Below, one piece after another: positions 51,881 to 61,201 of a stretch of 64,000 bases of DNA. Where the stretch lies: positions 124,001 to 188,000 of the forward strand of contig CAINNJ010000025.1 in the NCBI GenBank assembly GCA_903851195.1, written 5' to 3'. A program made the position numbers and the translations under genes. Origin of the DNA: an uncultured Acidobacteriia bacterium. Its GTDB lineage: Bacteria; Acidobacteriota; Terriglobia; Bryobacterales; Bryobacteraceae. Each line of letters opens with the position of its first letter. The stretch's first letter is position 1. The notes below the pieces were generated by a model. The model was not told where the DNA came from. It worked only from the letters and a program-made list of their open reading frames with translations, and ran no database searches.

Positions 51881-51902
51881 CAACCCTGCGTTCCGGTTAC
51901 GA

Positions 51903-54635
51903 TTACGCGGTACGGGACTCGGCTTTGCCACCGCCGAGAATCGCACCCTGGGCCGCCGCGAGACGGGCGATCGGCACACGGTACGGAGAGCAGGAAACAT
52001 AGTCCATGCCGATCTTGTGGCAGAACTGCACCGAACTCGGCTCGCCGCCGTGTTCGCCGCAGATGCCGATTTCGAGCTCGGGACGGGCGTGCCGGCCTGC
52101 GTCGACGGCCATCTTCACCAGCTTGCCAACGCCTTCCTGATCGAGGACGGCGAAGGGATCGGCTTTGAAGATCTTTTCCTTCTCGTACTCTTTCTGGAAT
52201 TTCGTATAGTCGTCGCGGGAAAGGCCCATCGTGGTCTGGGTCAGATCGTTGGTGCCGAAGGAGAAGAACTCCGCCGAGCCTGCCACGCGGTCCGCCGTGA
52301 GAGCGGCGCGGGGAATCTCGATCATGGTGCCGACCATGTAGTGGACGGTGACGCCCTTCTTCGCGAAGACTTCTTCGGCGACGCGGACGACGATCTTCTT
52401 CTGGTTGTCGAATTCCTCGACCGAACCGATCAGCGGGATCATGACCTCGGGGATCACCTTCACGCCCTTCTTCGAAACGTCACAGGCGGCTTCGAAGATG
52501 GCGCGGGCCTGCATTTCGGTGATTTCGGGATAGGTGACGCCGAGGCGGCAGCCGCGGTGGCCGAGCATCGGGTTGAATTCGTGGAGCTCTTCGACGCGGT
52601 GCAGGAGTTCCGGCAGCTGCTTCTTGAGATCCTTCACGGCGATCTTGTAGCGGGCCGAGATTTCCTTCTTCATCTTCGTATCGGCGTAGGGCAGCAGGGC
52701 CGAATCGACCAGAAGATTTTCGCGCTTCGGAAGGAATTCGTGGAGCGGCGGATCGAGGGTGCGGATCACGACCGGGTAGCCGTCCATGGCCTTGAAGAGA
52801 CCGGCGAAGTCGGCGCGCTGAATCGGCAGGAGCTTCGCGAGTGCCTTGCGGCGGGATTTTTCATCGCGGGCGAGGATCATCTCGACGACGTGCGGGAGAC
52901 GATCTTCGGCGAAGAACATGTGTTCGGTGCGGCAGAGGCCGATGCCTTCGGCGCCGAACTGGCGGGCGACTTTGGCGTCGCGGGGGATGTCGGCGTTGGC
53001 GCGGATGCCGAACTTGCCGCGGAACTCATCGGTCCAGCTCATGAAGGTGCCGATGAAGTCGTGGTTGAGGTTCGGTTCCACGGTGTTGGCGTGGCCAAGG
53101 TAGATGTCGCCGGTGGTGCCGTCGAGCGAAATGAAGTCGCCTTCTTTGACGGTGATGGTTTTGCCGCCGACCTGCGCGGTGAACACCTTCTTCTTCTCAT
53201 CGATGCGGATTTCGCCGGCGCCGACGACGCAGGGGCGGCCCATGCCGCGGGCCACGACGGCTGCGTGGCTCGACTTGCCGCCGATGGCGGTGAGAATGCC
53301 CTTAGCCACGTCCATGCCGTGAATATCGTCCGGCGTGGTTTCCTTGCGGACCAGCAGGACGGGTCCTTTGGCGACCATTTCGACGGCGTCTTCGGCGGAG
53401 AACGCCACGCGGCCGACGGCGGCGCCGGGCGAGGCCGAGATGCCGGTGGTGAGTTTCACCAGGTCCTTCAGGGTCTTCGGATCGAAGACGGGGTGCAGCA
53501 GCTGATCGAGCTGGGAGGGCGCGACGCGGAGGATGGCTTCTTCCTTCGAGATCATGCCTTCGCCGACCATGTCCACGGCGACTTTGACAGCGGCGGGGCC
53601 GGTGCGTTTGCCGTTGCGGGTCTGCAGCATGTAGAGCTTCTTGTCCTGAATGGTGAACTCGAAGTCCTGCATGTCTTTGTAGTGCTTCTCAAGGTTGGTG
53701 GTGATTTCCTTGAGTTCCGCGAAGGCTTCCGGGAGGATGGCTTCGAGTTCGGAGATGGGCAGCGGGGTGCGGATGCCGGCGACGACGTCTTCGCCCTGCG
53801 CGTTCATCAGGAACTCGCCGTAGAACACCTTCTCACCGGTGCCGGGGTCGCGCGTGAAGCCGACGCCGGTGCCGGAGGTCTCGCCCATGTTCCCGAACAC
53901 CATGGCCTGAACGTTGGCGGCGGTGCCGATCTCGTCCGGGATCTTTTCCATCTTGCGGTAGTAGGCGGCCTTGGGATTCCACCAGGAGCCGAACACGGCG
54001 CCGACGGAGAGGTTGAGCTGTTCGCGCGCGTCTTCGGGGAAGGGCTTCTTCGTTTCCTTGAGGACGAGCTTTTTGTAATCGGTGATGACGGCTTTGAGGT
54101 CTTCGGCGGTGAGGTCGGAATCGGTCTTGACCTTCATCTTCGCTTTGCGGGCGTCGAAGATGTGGTCGAACTTTTCCATCTCGATTTCGAGCGCGACTTC
54201 GCCGAACATCTGGATGAAGCGGCGGTAGCAATCGTAGGCGAAGCGCTCATTACCGCTGCGGGCGGCGAGGCCGGCCGTAGTGGTGTCGTTCAGGCCCAGG
54301 TTGAGAATGGTGTTCATCATTCCCGGCATGGAAAAGCGGGCGCCGGAGCGAACGCTGAGGAGCATGGGGTTCTTCGCGTCGCCCAGCTTCTGGCCCATTT
54401 CTTTCTCCAGCTTCGTCAGGGCTTTGCCGATTTCGGTCTGTACGGAATCGGGGATCTGCTTGCCGTTGGCGAAGTAGGAATTACAGACGTGGGTGGCGAT
54501 GGTGAAGCCCGCGGGAACGGGCAGACCGGCGCGGGACATTTCCGCGAGCCCGGCGCCTTTGCCGCCGAGCACTTCTTTCATCTTGCCGTCGCCGTCAGCC
54601 GTGCCGCCGCCGAAGGAAAATACGTTTTTGCTCAT
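51903..54635 (-). CDS. ppdK: Pyruvate, phosphate dikinase
   Basis: 910 residues, normal length. It interconverts pyruvate, ATP and phosphate with phosphoenolpyruvate, AMP and pyrophosphate in the cytoplasm. Visible parts: N-terminal ATP-grasp region (KGAGLAEMSRAGLPVPAGF, MPGMMNTILNLGLN), swivelling phosphohistidine domain with the catalytic His in GGKSSHAAVVARGMGRPCV (about residue 455), and the C-terminal PEP/pyruvate barrel (GLCRTEHMFF, MLGHRGCRLG, SFGTNDLTQTT, the catalytic Cys region ICGEHGGEP). It overlaps glyS by ATGA and ends the recO-glyQ-glyS-ppdK operon. Its pairing with glycyl-tRNA synthetase genes is frequent in bacteria. Confidence 0.98.
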   Translation of the reverse strand: MSKNVFSFGGGTADGDGKMKEVLGGKGAGLAEMSRAGLPVPAGFTIATHVCNSYFANGKQIPDSVQTEIGKALTKLEKEMGQKLGDAKNPMLLSVRSGARFSMPGMMNTILNLGLNDTTTAGLAARSGNERFAYDCYRRFIQMFGEVALEIEMEKFDHIFDARKAKMKVKTDSDLTAEDLKAVITDYKKLVLKETKKPFPEDAREQLNLSVGAVFGSWWNPKAAYYRKMEKIPDEIGTAANVQAMVFGNMGETSGTGVGFTRDPGTGEKVFYGEFLMNAQGEDVVAGIRTPLPISELEAILPEAFAELKEITTNLEKHYKDMQDFEFTIQDKKLYMLQTRNGKRTGPAAVKVAVDMVGEGMISKEEAILRVAPSQLDQLLHPVFDPKTLKDLVKLTTGISASPGAAVGRVAFSAEDAVEMVAKGPVLLVRKETTPDDIHGMDVAKGILTAIGGKSSHAAVVARGMGRPCVVGAGEIRIDEKKKVFTAQVGGKTITVKEGDFISLDGTTGDIYLGHANTVEPNLNHDFIGTFMSWTDEFRGKFGIRANADIPRDAKVARQFGAEGIGLCRTEHMFFAEDRLPHVVEMILARDEKSRRKALAKLLPIQRADFAGLFKAMDGYPVVIRTLDPPLHEFLPKRENLLVDSALLPYADTKMKKEISARYKIAVKDLKKQLPELLHRVEELHEFNPMLGHRGCRLGVTYPEITEMQARAIFEAACDVSKKGVKVIPEVMIPLIGSVEEFDNQKKIVVRVAEEVFAKKGVTVHYMVGTMIEIPRAALTADRVAGSAEFFSFGTNDLTQTTMGLSRDDYTKFQKEYEKEKIFKADPFAVLDQEGVGKLVKMAVDAGRHARPELEIGICGEHGGEPSSVQFCHKIGMDYVSCSPYRVPIARLAAAQGAILGGGKAESRTA

Positions 54636-56596
54636 TTACTCTCCAATTTTGAGGAAACTACAATTTCTGAAAAATCCGCGATCGTGGAAAACCCGACCAG
54701 CATGGTGTGAAGCAGGGTAAGGCGGTTCTGGCGAACGGCCGGATCGGACGCGTTGACCAGAACTTTGTCGAAGAAAAGATCGATTTCGGGACGCACCGAA
54801 GCGATCGCCGCGAGTTGGGCGCGGTAGTCGCCGGGCGCCGCTTCCGCCGCCGCACGGTTGTGGACGAAGGAGCGATACAGGGAGGTTTCCGGTCCCGCTT
54901 CGAGGAGGGCCTCGTCGATGGAAACGGACGGTTGAACATCGTTCTGGCGCAGGATGTTCTTCACGCGTTTGAAGGCCGCGGCGACCGGCTCGAAATTCTC
55001 GGTCGGGCGCACTTCGCGCAGGGCAATGAGGCGGTCTTCGACGTCGATCAGATCGTTCCAGCCGGTAGCGATGACCGCGTTGACTTCGTCGTAGGCAAAG
55101 CCGCGAAGTTCGCGGAAGTAGTTGCGGATGCGGTCGAGGAAGAATTCTTCCAGCTGCGCGTCGCCGCCCAGCAGCGAACGAATCGGCAGGCGCAGTTTGC
55201 CTTCAACCAGGATCTTGATAATTCCCTGCCCCGCGCGGCGGAGCGCGAAGGGGTCTTTCGAGCCGGACGGAATGAGTCCGACCTGGAAGCATCCTCGCAG
55301 GGTGTCGAGCTTGTCGGCAATGGCGAGCAACTGACCGGACTGCGTGCGTGGAATGGAGTCTTCCATGCTGACCGGTTTGTAATGGTCGTAGATGGCGGTC
55401 GCGACTTCTTCGGGCTCGCCCTGAGCGCGGGCATAAAGGCCGCCGATGACGCCCTGAAGTTCGGTGAACTCCTTGACCAGTTCGGTGGTGAGATCGGCCT
55501 TGCAGAGGAACGCCGCGCGCTGCGCGTGGGCGTCGCCGCCGAGTTCCTTGACTAATTCCACGGTGCGGACGGTCTTTTCCAGATAACTCCCGAGTTTTGC
55601 CTGAAATGTCACGTGGGCGAGATCTTCCACGCGGTCGGCCAGGATCTTTTTCTGGTCGGTGTCCCAGAAGAAGCGGGCGTCGTTGAAGCGCGCGCGGAGG
55701 ACGCGCTGGTTGCCGTGGACGATCAGGCCGTCGGGATCGCCGTCCGTGTTCGTTACCGCCACGAACTGCGGGGCAAGATTGCCGTCCGGCGTTTCGACCG
55801 AGAAGTATTTCTGGTGGAAACGCATCACGGTCGAGAGGACTTCTTTCGGCAACGTGAGGAACTCGGTGTCAAACGAGCCGGTGATCGGGGTCGGCCATTC
55901 GGTGAGATTGACCAGCGTGTTCAGCAGGTCGTTATCGCACTTGTACCTGGTCGGAACGGCGCGGATGCGGGCGCGGCGCTCGTCGGCGGAGAGGATGACG
56001 AAGTTGTCGCGCAGCGACTGCTCGTAAGTTTCGAAGGTGACCGGGAAACGCGAAGCGCCGAGCTTGCGGTGTCCGCTCGACTGGTTGCCGGAAGCGACGC
56101 CCGCGATTTCGAACGGAATCACGGTTTCGCCGAGCAGGGCAACGATCCAGCGGATGGGGCGGATGAAACGCGGGCCGCCTTTGCCGGGCCAGTACATGCT
56201 CTTCGGGAACGGCGTTTTCAGAATCAGCTGGGGGAGCGCCGCGGCGAGGATATCGAGAGCCGGGCGGCCGGCGATTTTCCGAATATAACTGTATTTTTCG
56301 TTCTTGCCGTCGGAAACGATTTCGAGCTGGTCGACCGTGACGCCCTGTTTGCGAGCGAAGCCTTCCACGGCGGGCGCGGGCGCGGATTTGGCGGGGCCCC
56401 AGACGCGCTCTTCGGCATCGGGTTCGCGTTCCACCAGACCCTCGGCGCGGACCGTGAGACGGCGCGGAGTGGCATCCGTGCGCAGCCTGGTCTCGCCCAG
56501 TTTCAGGTCGGCGATCGCCTTGCCGAGATACTCCAGGGCGCCGGCCAACATCCAGTCGGGAATTTCTTCGCAGCCGATTTCGAGAAGGAGATTCAT
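54632..56596 (-). CDS. glyS: Glycine-tRNA ligase beta subunit
   Basis: 654 residues from ATG 56596, which overlaps the stop of glyQ by ATGA; six extra in-frame residues upstream are not needed. The start [13 protein letters not shown] is the family hallmark. Further marks: [51 protein letters not shown] and [15 protein letters not shown], and a C-terminal anticodon-binding-like helical region. It joins the alpha subunit to form the heterotetrameric enzyme that charges tRNA-Gly. Confidence 0.97.
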   Translation of the reverse strand: MNLLLEIGCEEIPDWMLAGALEYLGKAIADLKLGETRLRTDATPRRLTVRAEGLVEREPDAEERVWGPAKSAPAPAVEGFARKQGVTVDQLEIVSDGKNEKYSYIRKIAGRPALDILAAALPQLILKTPFPKSMYWPGKGGPRFIRPIRWIVALLGETVIPFEIAGVASGNQSSGHRKLGASRFPVTFETYEQSLRDNFVILSADERRARIRAVPTRYKCDNDLLNTLVNLTEWPTPITGSFDTEFLTLPKEVLSTVMRFHQKYFSVETPDGNLAPQFVAVTNTDGDPDGLIVHGNQRVLRARFNDARFFWDTDQKKILADRVEDLAHVTFQAKLGSYLEKTVRTVELVKELGGDAHAQRAAFLCKADLTTELVKEFTELQGVIGGLYARAQGEPEEVATAIYDHYKPVSMEDSIPRTQSGQLLAIADKLDTLRGCFQVGLIPSGSKDPFALRRAGQGIIKILVEGKLRLPIRSLLGGDAQLEEFFLDRIRNYFRELRGFAYDEVNAVIATGWNDLIDVEDRLIALREVRPTENFEPVAAAFKRVKNILRQNDVQPSVSIDEALLEAGPETSLYRSFVHNRAAAEAAPGDYRAQLAAIASVRPEIDLFFDKVLVNASDPAVRQNRLTLLHTMLVGFSTIADFSEIVVSSKLESK

Positions 56597-57489
56597 GCCT
56601 GTTGCTCCACCCAACTGGCGGCTACGGCGACCGCGAGCTTACGAACGCGCGCGATCATGCCGACGCGTTCCGTCACGCTGATCGCCCCGCGGGCGTCCAG
56701 CGTATTGAAGAGATTGCTGCATTTCAGCACGTGATCGTAGGTGGGCAGCAGCGGGAAGCGGCGTTTTTCCGCGGGATCTTTGGTTTCGGCGCAGAGGTCG
56801 AGCAGGCGGCGCGCTTCGCCCTCATGGATCTCGAAGAGCTTCCAGAGTGTGGGCACGTGCGCGGTTTCGAAATTGTAGACCGAGTACTGCAATTCATCGT
56901 TATAGCGAACGTCGCGGTATTTCACGCCCGGAGTCCACTCGATATCGTAGACGGAATCGACGCCCTGCAGGAAGGCGGTAAGACGTTCGAGGCCGTAGGT
57001 GATTTCGGCGGGCACAAGGTCGAGATCGATGCCGCCGCACTGCTGGAAGTAGGTGAACTGGGTGATTTCAAGGCCGTCGAGCATGACCTGCCAGCCGACG
57101 CCCCAGGCGCCGAGCGAGGGGTTTTCCCAGTTGTCTTCTTCGAGTTTCAGGTCGTGTTTGCGGAGGTCGATCCCGATTGCTTCGAGGCTGCCCATGTACT
57201 GCTCGATCACGTCGGCAGGCGTGGGCTTGAGGATCACCTGCAGCTGCATGTGCTTGTAGAGCCGGTTCGGATTGTCGCCATAGCGCCCGTCGGCGGGGCG
57301 GCGGCTGGGCTGCACATACGCGGTGCGCCAGGGTTGAGGGCCGAGGGCGCGGAGAAACGTTTCGGGGCAGGAGGTACCGGCTCCGACTTCCACATCGTAG
57401 GGCTCCTGAATGATGCAGCCCCGCTCGCCCCAGTACTGTTTCAGCCTGATGACGTTCTCCTGGAAGGTGGGCACTTTCTGTGAGGACAT
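56593..57489 (-). CDS. glyQ: Glycine-tRNA ligase alpha subunit
   Basis: 298 residues. This class II synthetase subunit holds the catalytic site for glycine activation: [64 protein letters not shown] and [20 protein letters not shown] are highly conserved. It lies 6 bp downstream of recO and overlaps glyS. Confidence 0.98.
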   Translation of the reverse strand: MSSQKVPTFQENVIRLKQYWGERGCIIQEPYDVEVGAGTSCPETFLRALGPQPWRTAYVQPSRRPADGRYGDNPNRLYKHMQLQVILKPTPADVIEQYMGSLEAIGIDLRKHDLKLEEDNWENPSLGAWGVGWQVMLDGLEITQFTYFQQCGGIDLDLVPAEITYGLERLTAFLQGVDSVYDIEWTPGVKYRDVRYNDELQYSVYNFETAHVPTLWKLFEIHEGEARRLLDLCAETKDPAEKRRFPLLPTYDHVLKCSNLFNTLDARGAISVTERVGMIARVRKLAVAVAASWVEQQA

Positions 57490-57495
57490 GAGGAT

Positions 57496-58284
57496 TTATG
57501 CGGCGGCTTCGAGAACCGGAAACGTGATGAGTTTCCGCTCGATCTGAGCTTCGATTTGCTGGCCGAGGAAGCGGCGCAGGTCGGCCGCGACGGTCTGGGG
57601 CCAGGGACGGCCGGCGAACCGCGCGACGGGAGCGTGGAGGATTTCTTCGGCAATCGCGCGGGATTCGGAGGAAAGTTCCCAGGAATTCCGAAGGTCGAGC
57701 GCGCGGCGGCAGTCGTGACAGTAAAGGCCAGCGCGGAAGCGGCTGAAGAAGGCGCGCTGCGGATGTTCGGGATCTTCGAGCCAGGAGCCGCAGCCGAGGC
57801 AGGCGTGGAGATCGGGAAGCAGACCGGCCAGGCGAACAGTCCAGAGACTGAAGTAGGTGACGGCGCACCAGACGGCGTCGTTGGTTCCCGAGGCGCCGGG
57901 AGGGGCGTGCATGTGTTCGAGCACGGCGGTGAGCAGGCGGAAGTACTTTTCGTTGGGCTCGGCGGGAGGCAGGATCTGTTCGGAGACTTCGGCGAAGAAA
58001 TCGAGGGCGCAGGAAGCGGAAAAGTCGGAAAGCAGCGAGAATTGTGACGACAGAAGCTCGCAGGAGTCGACGTTGACCAGTTCGCGATTCTCGCGCTGAA
58101 AGTAGGACATCTGTATGTGCGATAGCCGTTCCAGGCCCGAACCGAAGCCGCTTTTTGGCCGCCTGGCGCGTTTGGCGACGCCCCGCAATTTGCCCAGGTC
58201 GCGTGTTAAGAAACTGACGATGACGTCGCCTTCCTTAAACGGCCAGGTTTGCAGGACGAAGGATTCGCTCACGCGAGCGGACAT
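57496..58284 (-). CDS. recO: DNA repair protein RecO
   Basis: 262 residues. N-terminal OB fold (SESFVLQTWPFKEGDVIVSF, LRGVAKRARRPKS) followed by a helical domain and a zinc-finger-like CLGC...CHDC pair (near residues 170 and 195). RecO loads RecA onto SSB-coated single-stranded DNA with RecR. It is the first gene of the operon. A -10 element only about 7 bases before the ATG, and no Shine-Dalgarno, suggest a leaderless mRNA. Confidence 0.92.
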   Translation of the reverse strand: MSARVSESFVLQTWPFKEGDVIVSFLTRDLGKLRGVAKRARRPKSGFGSGLERLSHIQMSYFQRENRELVNVDSCELLSSQFSLLSDFSASCALDFFAEVSEQILPPAEPNEKYFRLLTAVLEHMHAPPGASGTNDAVWCAVTYFSLWTVRLAGLLPDLHACLGCGSWLEDPEHPQRAFFSRFRAGLYCHDCRRALDLRNSWELSSESRAIAEEILHAPVARFAGRPWPQTVAADLRRFLGQQIEAQIERKLITFPVLEAAA

Positions 58285-58291
58285 AGTAGCT

Positions 58292-58297
58292 GTTATA
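58292..58297 (-). promoter_or_regulatory. recO promoter -10, start-proximal
   Basis: On the minus strand TATAAC (58297 down to 58292), preceded by GTG, ends eight bases before the recO ATG (58284). Transcription would begin at or next to the A of the start codon. No -35 match was found. Confidence 0.4.
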
Positions 58298-58399
58298 CAC
58301 GGAACTTCAAGATTATCATGGCGGTGCTTTTCACGCGTGTTTTCCGGGAGTTGCCGGATTCGTCAGACTGGCGTACGCTGGCACCAGGAGAGCGGGCCG

Positions 58400-58639
58400 A
58401 TGGCAACGGGAACTCTGGATTGGTCGCAGTGCCCCGCGGTAGAGAGCATACCGGGTAAGGTCAGCGGAGCGTGGGTATTTCGTGGAACGCGGATGCCGGT
58501 GCAGACAGTTTTTGAAAATCTGGAAGCCGGGATGTCGGTCGATGAGATCACGGAAGTCTTCGACGTGACGGCGGAGGAAGTGAGATCGGTCCTGCGTTTC
58601 GCGGTCAGGAGCCTGGAGAAGGAGCCGTCGTTCGGCTGA
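58400..58639 (+). CDS. DUF433 family antitoxin
   Basis: 79 residues from ATG 58400 with GGAG upstream; longer frames would run through the recO promoter. Sequence CPAVESIPGKVSGAWVFRGT, RMPVQTVFENLEAGMS, DEITEVFDVTAEEVRSVLRF is the normal DUF433 layout: a short beta hairpin and a helix-turn-helix-like helical part. It ends in TGATG with the toxin start. Proteins of this family accompany PIN-like DUF5615 proteins and are regarded as antitoxins with DNA-binding ability. A decayed homologous pair lies at 29.4-29.8 kb. Confidence 0.85.
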   Translation: MATGTLDWSQCPAVESIPGKVSGAWVFRGTRMPVQTVFENLEAGMSVDEITEVFDVTAEEVRSVLRFAVRSLEKEPSFG

Positions 58640-58977
58640 TGAGGATTCTGTTCGACAACGGCACGCCGAAGCCGGTAGCCCGAAGTCTGACCGGTCACGA
58701 GATTACTTTTGCCCGGGAGGTCGGCTGGCATGAACTCGAGAACGGAGCCCTGATCCGGCGGGCTGAAGAAGCCGGGTACGCAGTCCTTGTCAGCACGGAC
58801 AAGAACATCCGGTATCAGCAGAATCTCACCCGACGAAAGATTGCGATTGTGATCCTCGGTAACCAGCAGTGGCCATTGGTAAGACTGCACCTCAACAGGA
58901 TCGCTGCCGCGGTGAATGCGGCGACATCCGGCAGTTTCACGGAAGTCGAAATCCCTTTTGGGGCTACGGGCGGCTGA
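58639..58977 (+). CDS. DUF5615 PIN-like toxin
   Basis: 112 residues. MRILFDNGTPKPVARSLTG with the first acidic residue of the PIN-like site (Asp in LFDNG), GHEITFAREVGWHELENGALI, VLVSTDKNIRYQQNL (the second acidic residue, Asp in STDKN) and a final beta strand. This is the DUF5615 pattern. The family is predicted to be a ribonuclease toxin; activity was not tested for this gene. The start overlaps the DUF433 stop by TGATG, so both are cotranslated. Confidence 0.85.
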   Translation: MRILFDNGTPKPVARSLTGHEITFAREVGWHELENGALIRRAEEAGYAVLVSTDKNIRYQQNLTRRKIAIVILGNQQWPLVRLHLNRIAAAVNAATSGSFTEVEIPFGATGG

Positions 58978-59000
58978 TCCGCGCTCTTTTTGCGCCGCAG

Positions 59001-59009
59001 TGATACAAT
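59001..59009 (+). promoter_or_regulatory. Extended -10 promoter next to the aquaporin start
   Basis: TGATACAAT (59001-59009) fits TGnTATAAT at all but one base. The expected first transcribed base (59015-59017) is one to three bases before the ATG at 59018, so the mRNA should be leaderless or nearly so. Confidence 0.5.
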
Positions 59010-59017
59010 CCGAATCC

Positions 59018-59776
59018 ATGTTTCCAGAGCTTGCCGCTGAGTTTATTGGCACCCTTGTGCTCATTCTGTTTGGTAACGGGGTGGTTGCCAACGTCGTGCT
59101 GTTCGGGTCCGGCGTGCCGGGCGAGATCGTGCACGGCGGGTACACGAATATCACGCTGGGCTGGGGACTGGCCGTCACCATGGGAATCTATCTCGCGGGG
59201 CGGATTTCGGGCGCGCATCTGAATCCGGCGGTAACGATTTCACTGGCGATCTACCGGGATTTTCCCTGGCGGAAAGTGGCGCCTTACATCGTGGTGCAGA
59301 CGCTGGGTGCGTTCCTCGCGGCGGCGCTGGTCTATTGGAACTATCTGCCCGCGTTTCAGGCGTTCGATCCGGGACTGGAGAAAACGGCGGGGGTGTTCAC
59401 GACGTTTCCGGCGTTTCCGCTGGTGCCGTTCGCGGGGTTGCTCGATCAGACCATCGGAACGGCTCTGCTGCTGATGATGATCCTCGCGATCACGGATGAG
59501 CGGAATCAGCCGCCGGGGGCCAATCTGGGCGCGCTGATGATCGGCCTGATTGTGGTGGCGATCGGGATGGCGTTTGGCGGGATGCACGGGTACGCGATCA
59601 ACCCGGCGCGCGATTTCGGGCCGCGGCTGTTCACGGCGGTGGCGGGATTCCGGAACAACGGCCTGACGGACGGCGAGAAGGTCTTCTGGGTTCCGATTGT
59701 CGGGCCAATCCTGGGAGGCATCCTGGGCTGCGCGGCTTACGACTTCGGCATTCGGCGATTCCTCCCCCGGAATTAG
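59018..59776 (+). CDS. Aquaglyceroporin (MIP family, GlpF-like)
   Basis: 252 residues from ATG 59018. Six membrane helices plus the two half-helices with NPA motifs: HLNPAVTISLAI near residue 68 and YAINPARDFGPRLF near 190. Asp directly after the second NPA-Arg (NPARD) is the mark of glycerol-conducting members, in contrast to strict water channels. Also QPPGANLGALMIGLIVVAIGM. It lets glycerol and small polyols cross the inner membrane. There is no glpK or glpD next to it. A possible leaderless transcript is predicted from the promoter. Confidence 0.95.
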   Translation: MFPELAAEFIGTLVLILFGNGVVANVVLFGSGVPGEIVHGGYTNITLGWGLAVTMGIYLAGRISGAHLNPAVTISLAIYRDFPWRKVAPYIVVQTLGAFLAAALVYWNYLPAFQAFDPGLEKTAGVFTTFPAFPLVPFAGLLDQTIGTALLLMMILAITDERNQPPGANLGALMIGLIVVAIGMAFGGMHGYAINPARDFGPRLFTAVAGFRNNGLTDGEKVFWVPIVGPILGGILGCAAYDFGIRRFLPRN

Positions 59777-59793
59777 ACCGGGCAAGTTGGGAC

Positions 59794-59828
59794 CCCGGGG
59801 TACAGCGCAAGGCGCGTGTACCACCGGG
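59794..59828. terminator. Structured hairpin between convergent aquaporin and galK genes
   Basis: A nested, imperfect stem: CCCGG/CCGGG outside (one bulged A), GGTACA/TGTACC in the middle, GCGC/GCGC inside around a 3-nt loop (one bulged G). No T-run, so it may be a factor-dependent end or a processing site. Confidence 0.42.
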
Positions 59829-59879
59829 AGGAGCATTGCGACTTCTTATCTGAGAAGTGTGCGGCGACCAGGAAAATTC

Positions 59880-60986
59880 TCAGGAAATATTGCGGATTTC
59901 CGCCGCTCCCGGTCCCGGTACGCACTGGAAAATAAAGGGGTTGATGCCAAATCGGGAGGCATACCGATTGCGAACGGTTTCGTTGAAAAACGGAACGGCG
60001 CGGGCTTCGACCAGGTTCACGGTGCAGCCTCCGAAGCCCCCGCCGGTCATGCGGGCGCCGTAGCAGCCGTCGGTTTCGGCGGCGGCGCTCACCAAGAAGT
60101 CGATTTCTTCGCAGGAGATCTCATAGTCGTCGCGCATGCTCTCGTGTGAGGCGAGGAAAAGCGCGCCCATAGCGGGGGCGTCCTGGTTCGCGGCGGCTTC
60201 AACGAATCGCCCGACTCGTTCGTTTTCCGTGACGATGTGGCGGGCGCGGCGCTTCACAACGGCTGGCATGTCAGTCGTTTCGACCTGGGCCGGGGTGGCG
60301 TCGCGCAGAGACCGGATCTCCGGGAAACGGCGCTGCAGGGCCTCCACGGCGGTGGCGCATTCGGCCACGCGGATCCGGTAGGCGGAGGCGCCGAGTTCGT
60401 GCTTCACGAGCGAGTTGACGGCGATGATCCGCGGGTCCGGCGGGAGCGTAACGGCCTGGTAGTCCAGGCTGCGGCAATCGATTTTAATCGCGGCGTTTGA
60501 TTGGCCGAAGACGGAGACGAACTGGTCCATGATGCCGCAGGGCATGCCGACGAAGTCGATTTCGGCGCGCTGGCAGAGCCGGGCGAGTTCGAGCGGGGGG
60601 AAGTCGCGGCCCTGCAGCAGCGCGAGGGCGGTGGAGACTTCGAGGGCGGCGGAGGAACTGAGGCCGGAGCCGGTGGGAACCTCGCTGCGAATGTTCAGGT
60701 GGAGGGGCGGGAGGTCCACGCCATGCAGGGCGAGTTGGACCGCGACCCCGGCGACGTAGTCGGTCCACTGGCGGCGCGGCTGCAGGGTCGCGGTTTCAGC
60801 CGGGTTCCAGGAGTAGCTTTCCTGTTGCTCTTCGGAGAAGACATGGATCAGGCCGTCCGGAGAGGGCCGGGTTTCCACGTACGTCGCGAGGTCCAGCGCG
60901 ATGGGGAGGACGAAGCCGAGGTTGTAGTCGGTATGTTCGCCGATAAGGTTGACGCGGCCGGGCGCCCGGAACGTCCGGGGCTGCAT
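59880..60986 (-). CDS. galK: Galactokinase
   Basis: 368 residues. Motif 1 RAPGRVNLIGEHTDYNLGFVLP, motif 2 VPTGSGLSSSAALEVSTAL (ATP phosphate binding), the catalytic Asp region MPCGIMDQFVSVFG and motif 3 YGARMTGGGFGGCTV are complete. It phosphorylates galactose at C1, first step of the Leloir route. The start overlaps the stop of the upstream small membrane protein by one base, and an SSS symporter lies further upstream, so the operon couples uptake and phosphorylation of galactose. Confidence 0.96.
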   Translation of the reverse strand: MQPRTFRAPGRVNLIGEHTDYNLGFVLPIALDLATYVETRPSPDGLIHVFSEEQQESYSWNPAETATLQPRRQWTDYVAGVAVQLALHGVDLPPLHLNIRSEVPTGSGLSSSAALEVSTALALLQGRDFPPLELARLCQRAEIDFVGMPCGIMDQFVSVFGQSNAAIKIDCRSLDYQAVTLPPDPRIIAVNSLVKHELGASAYRIRVAECATAVEALQRRFPEIRSLRDATPAQVETTDMPAVVKRRARHIVTENERVGRFVEAAANQDAPAMGALFLASHESMRDDYEISCEEIDFLVSAAAETDGCYGARMTGGGFGGCTVNLVEARAVPFFNETVRNRYASRFGINPFIFQCVPGPGAAEIRNIS

Positions 60987-61192
60987 CAGGCGCTGCGCCC
61001 CCGGCGGGCGAGCAGCAGCAGGAACGCGCCGAAGGCGAGCATGACGAGGCCGGTATAAAGGTCGACATTCACGTCCGGGCCGGAGGCGCTGAGCGACATG
61101 GGGGCGTGCGGATTCGACACGACGCCGAGGACGACCAGGATCAGGCCGGTGATGGCGAAGAAAGCGCCGGAGGGCAGTCTGAGATCAAGCAT
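60986..61192 (-). CDS. Small two-helix membrane protein, function unknown
   Basis: 68 residues: an N-terminal helix FFAITGLILVVLGVVSN, a short polar loop rich in Ser/Pro/Asp and a second helix TGLVMLAFGAFLLLL with a positively charged end ARRGRS. No family was recognised. It sits between the SSS symporter gene (9-bp gap) and galK (1-base overlap), so it is part of the galactose operon and could be an accessory subunit of the symporter. Confidence 0.72.
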   Translation of the reverse strand: MLDLRLPSGAFFAITGLILVVLGVVSNPHAPMSLSASGPDVNVDLYTGLVMLAFGAFLLLLARRGRSA

Positions 61193-61201
61193 GGTTTGTC
61201 C

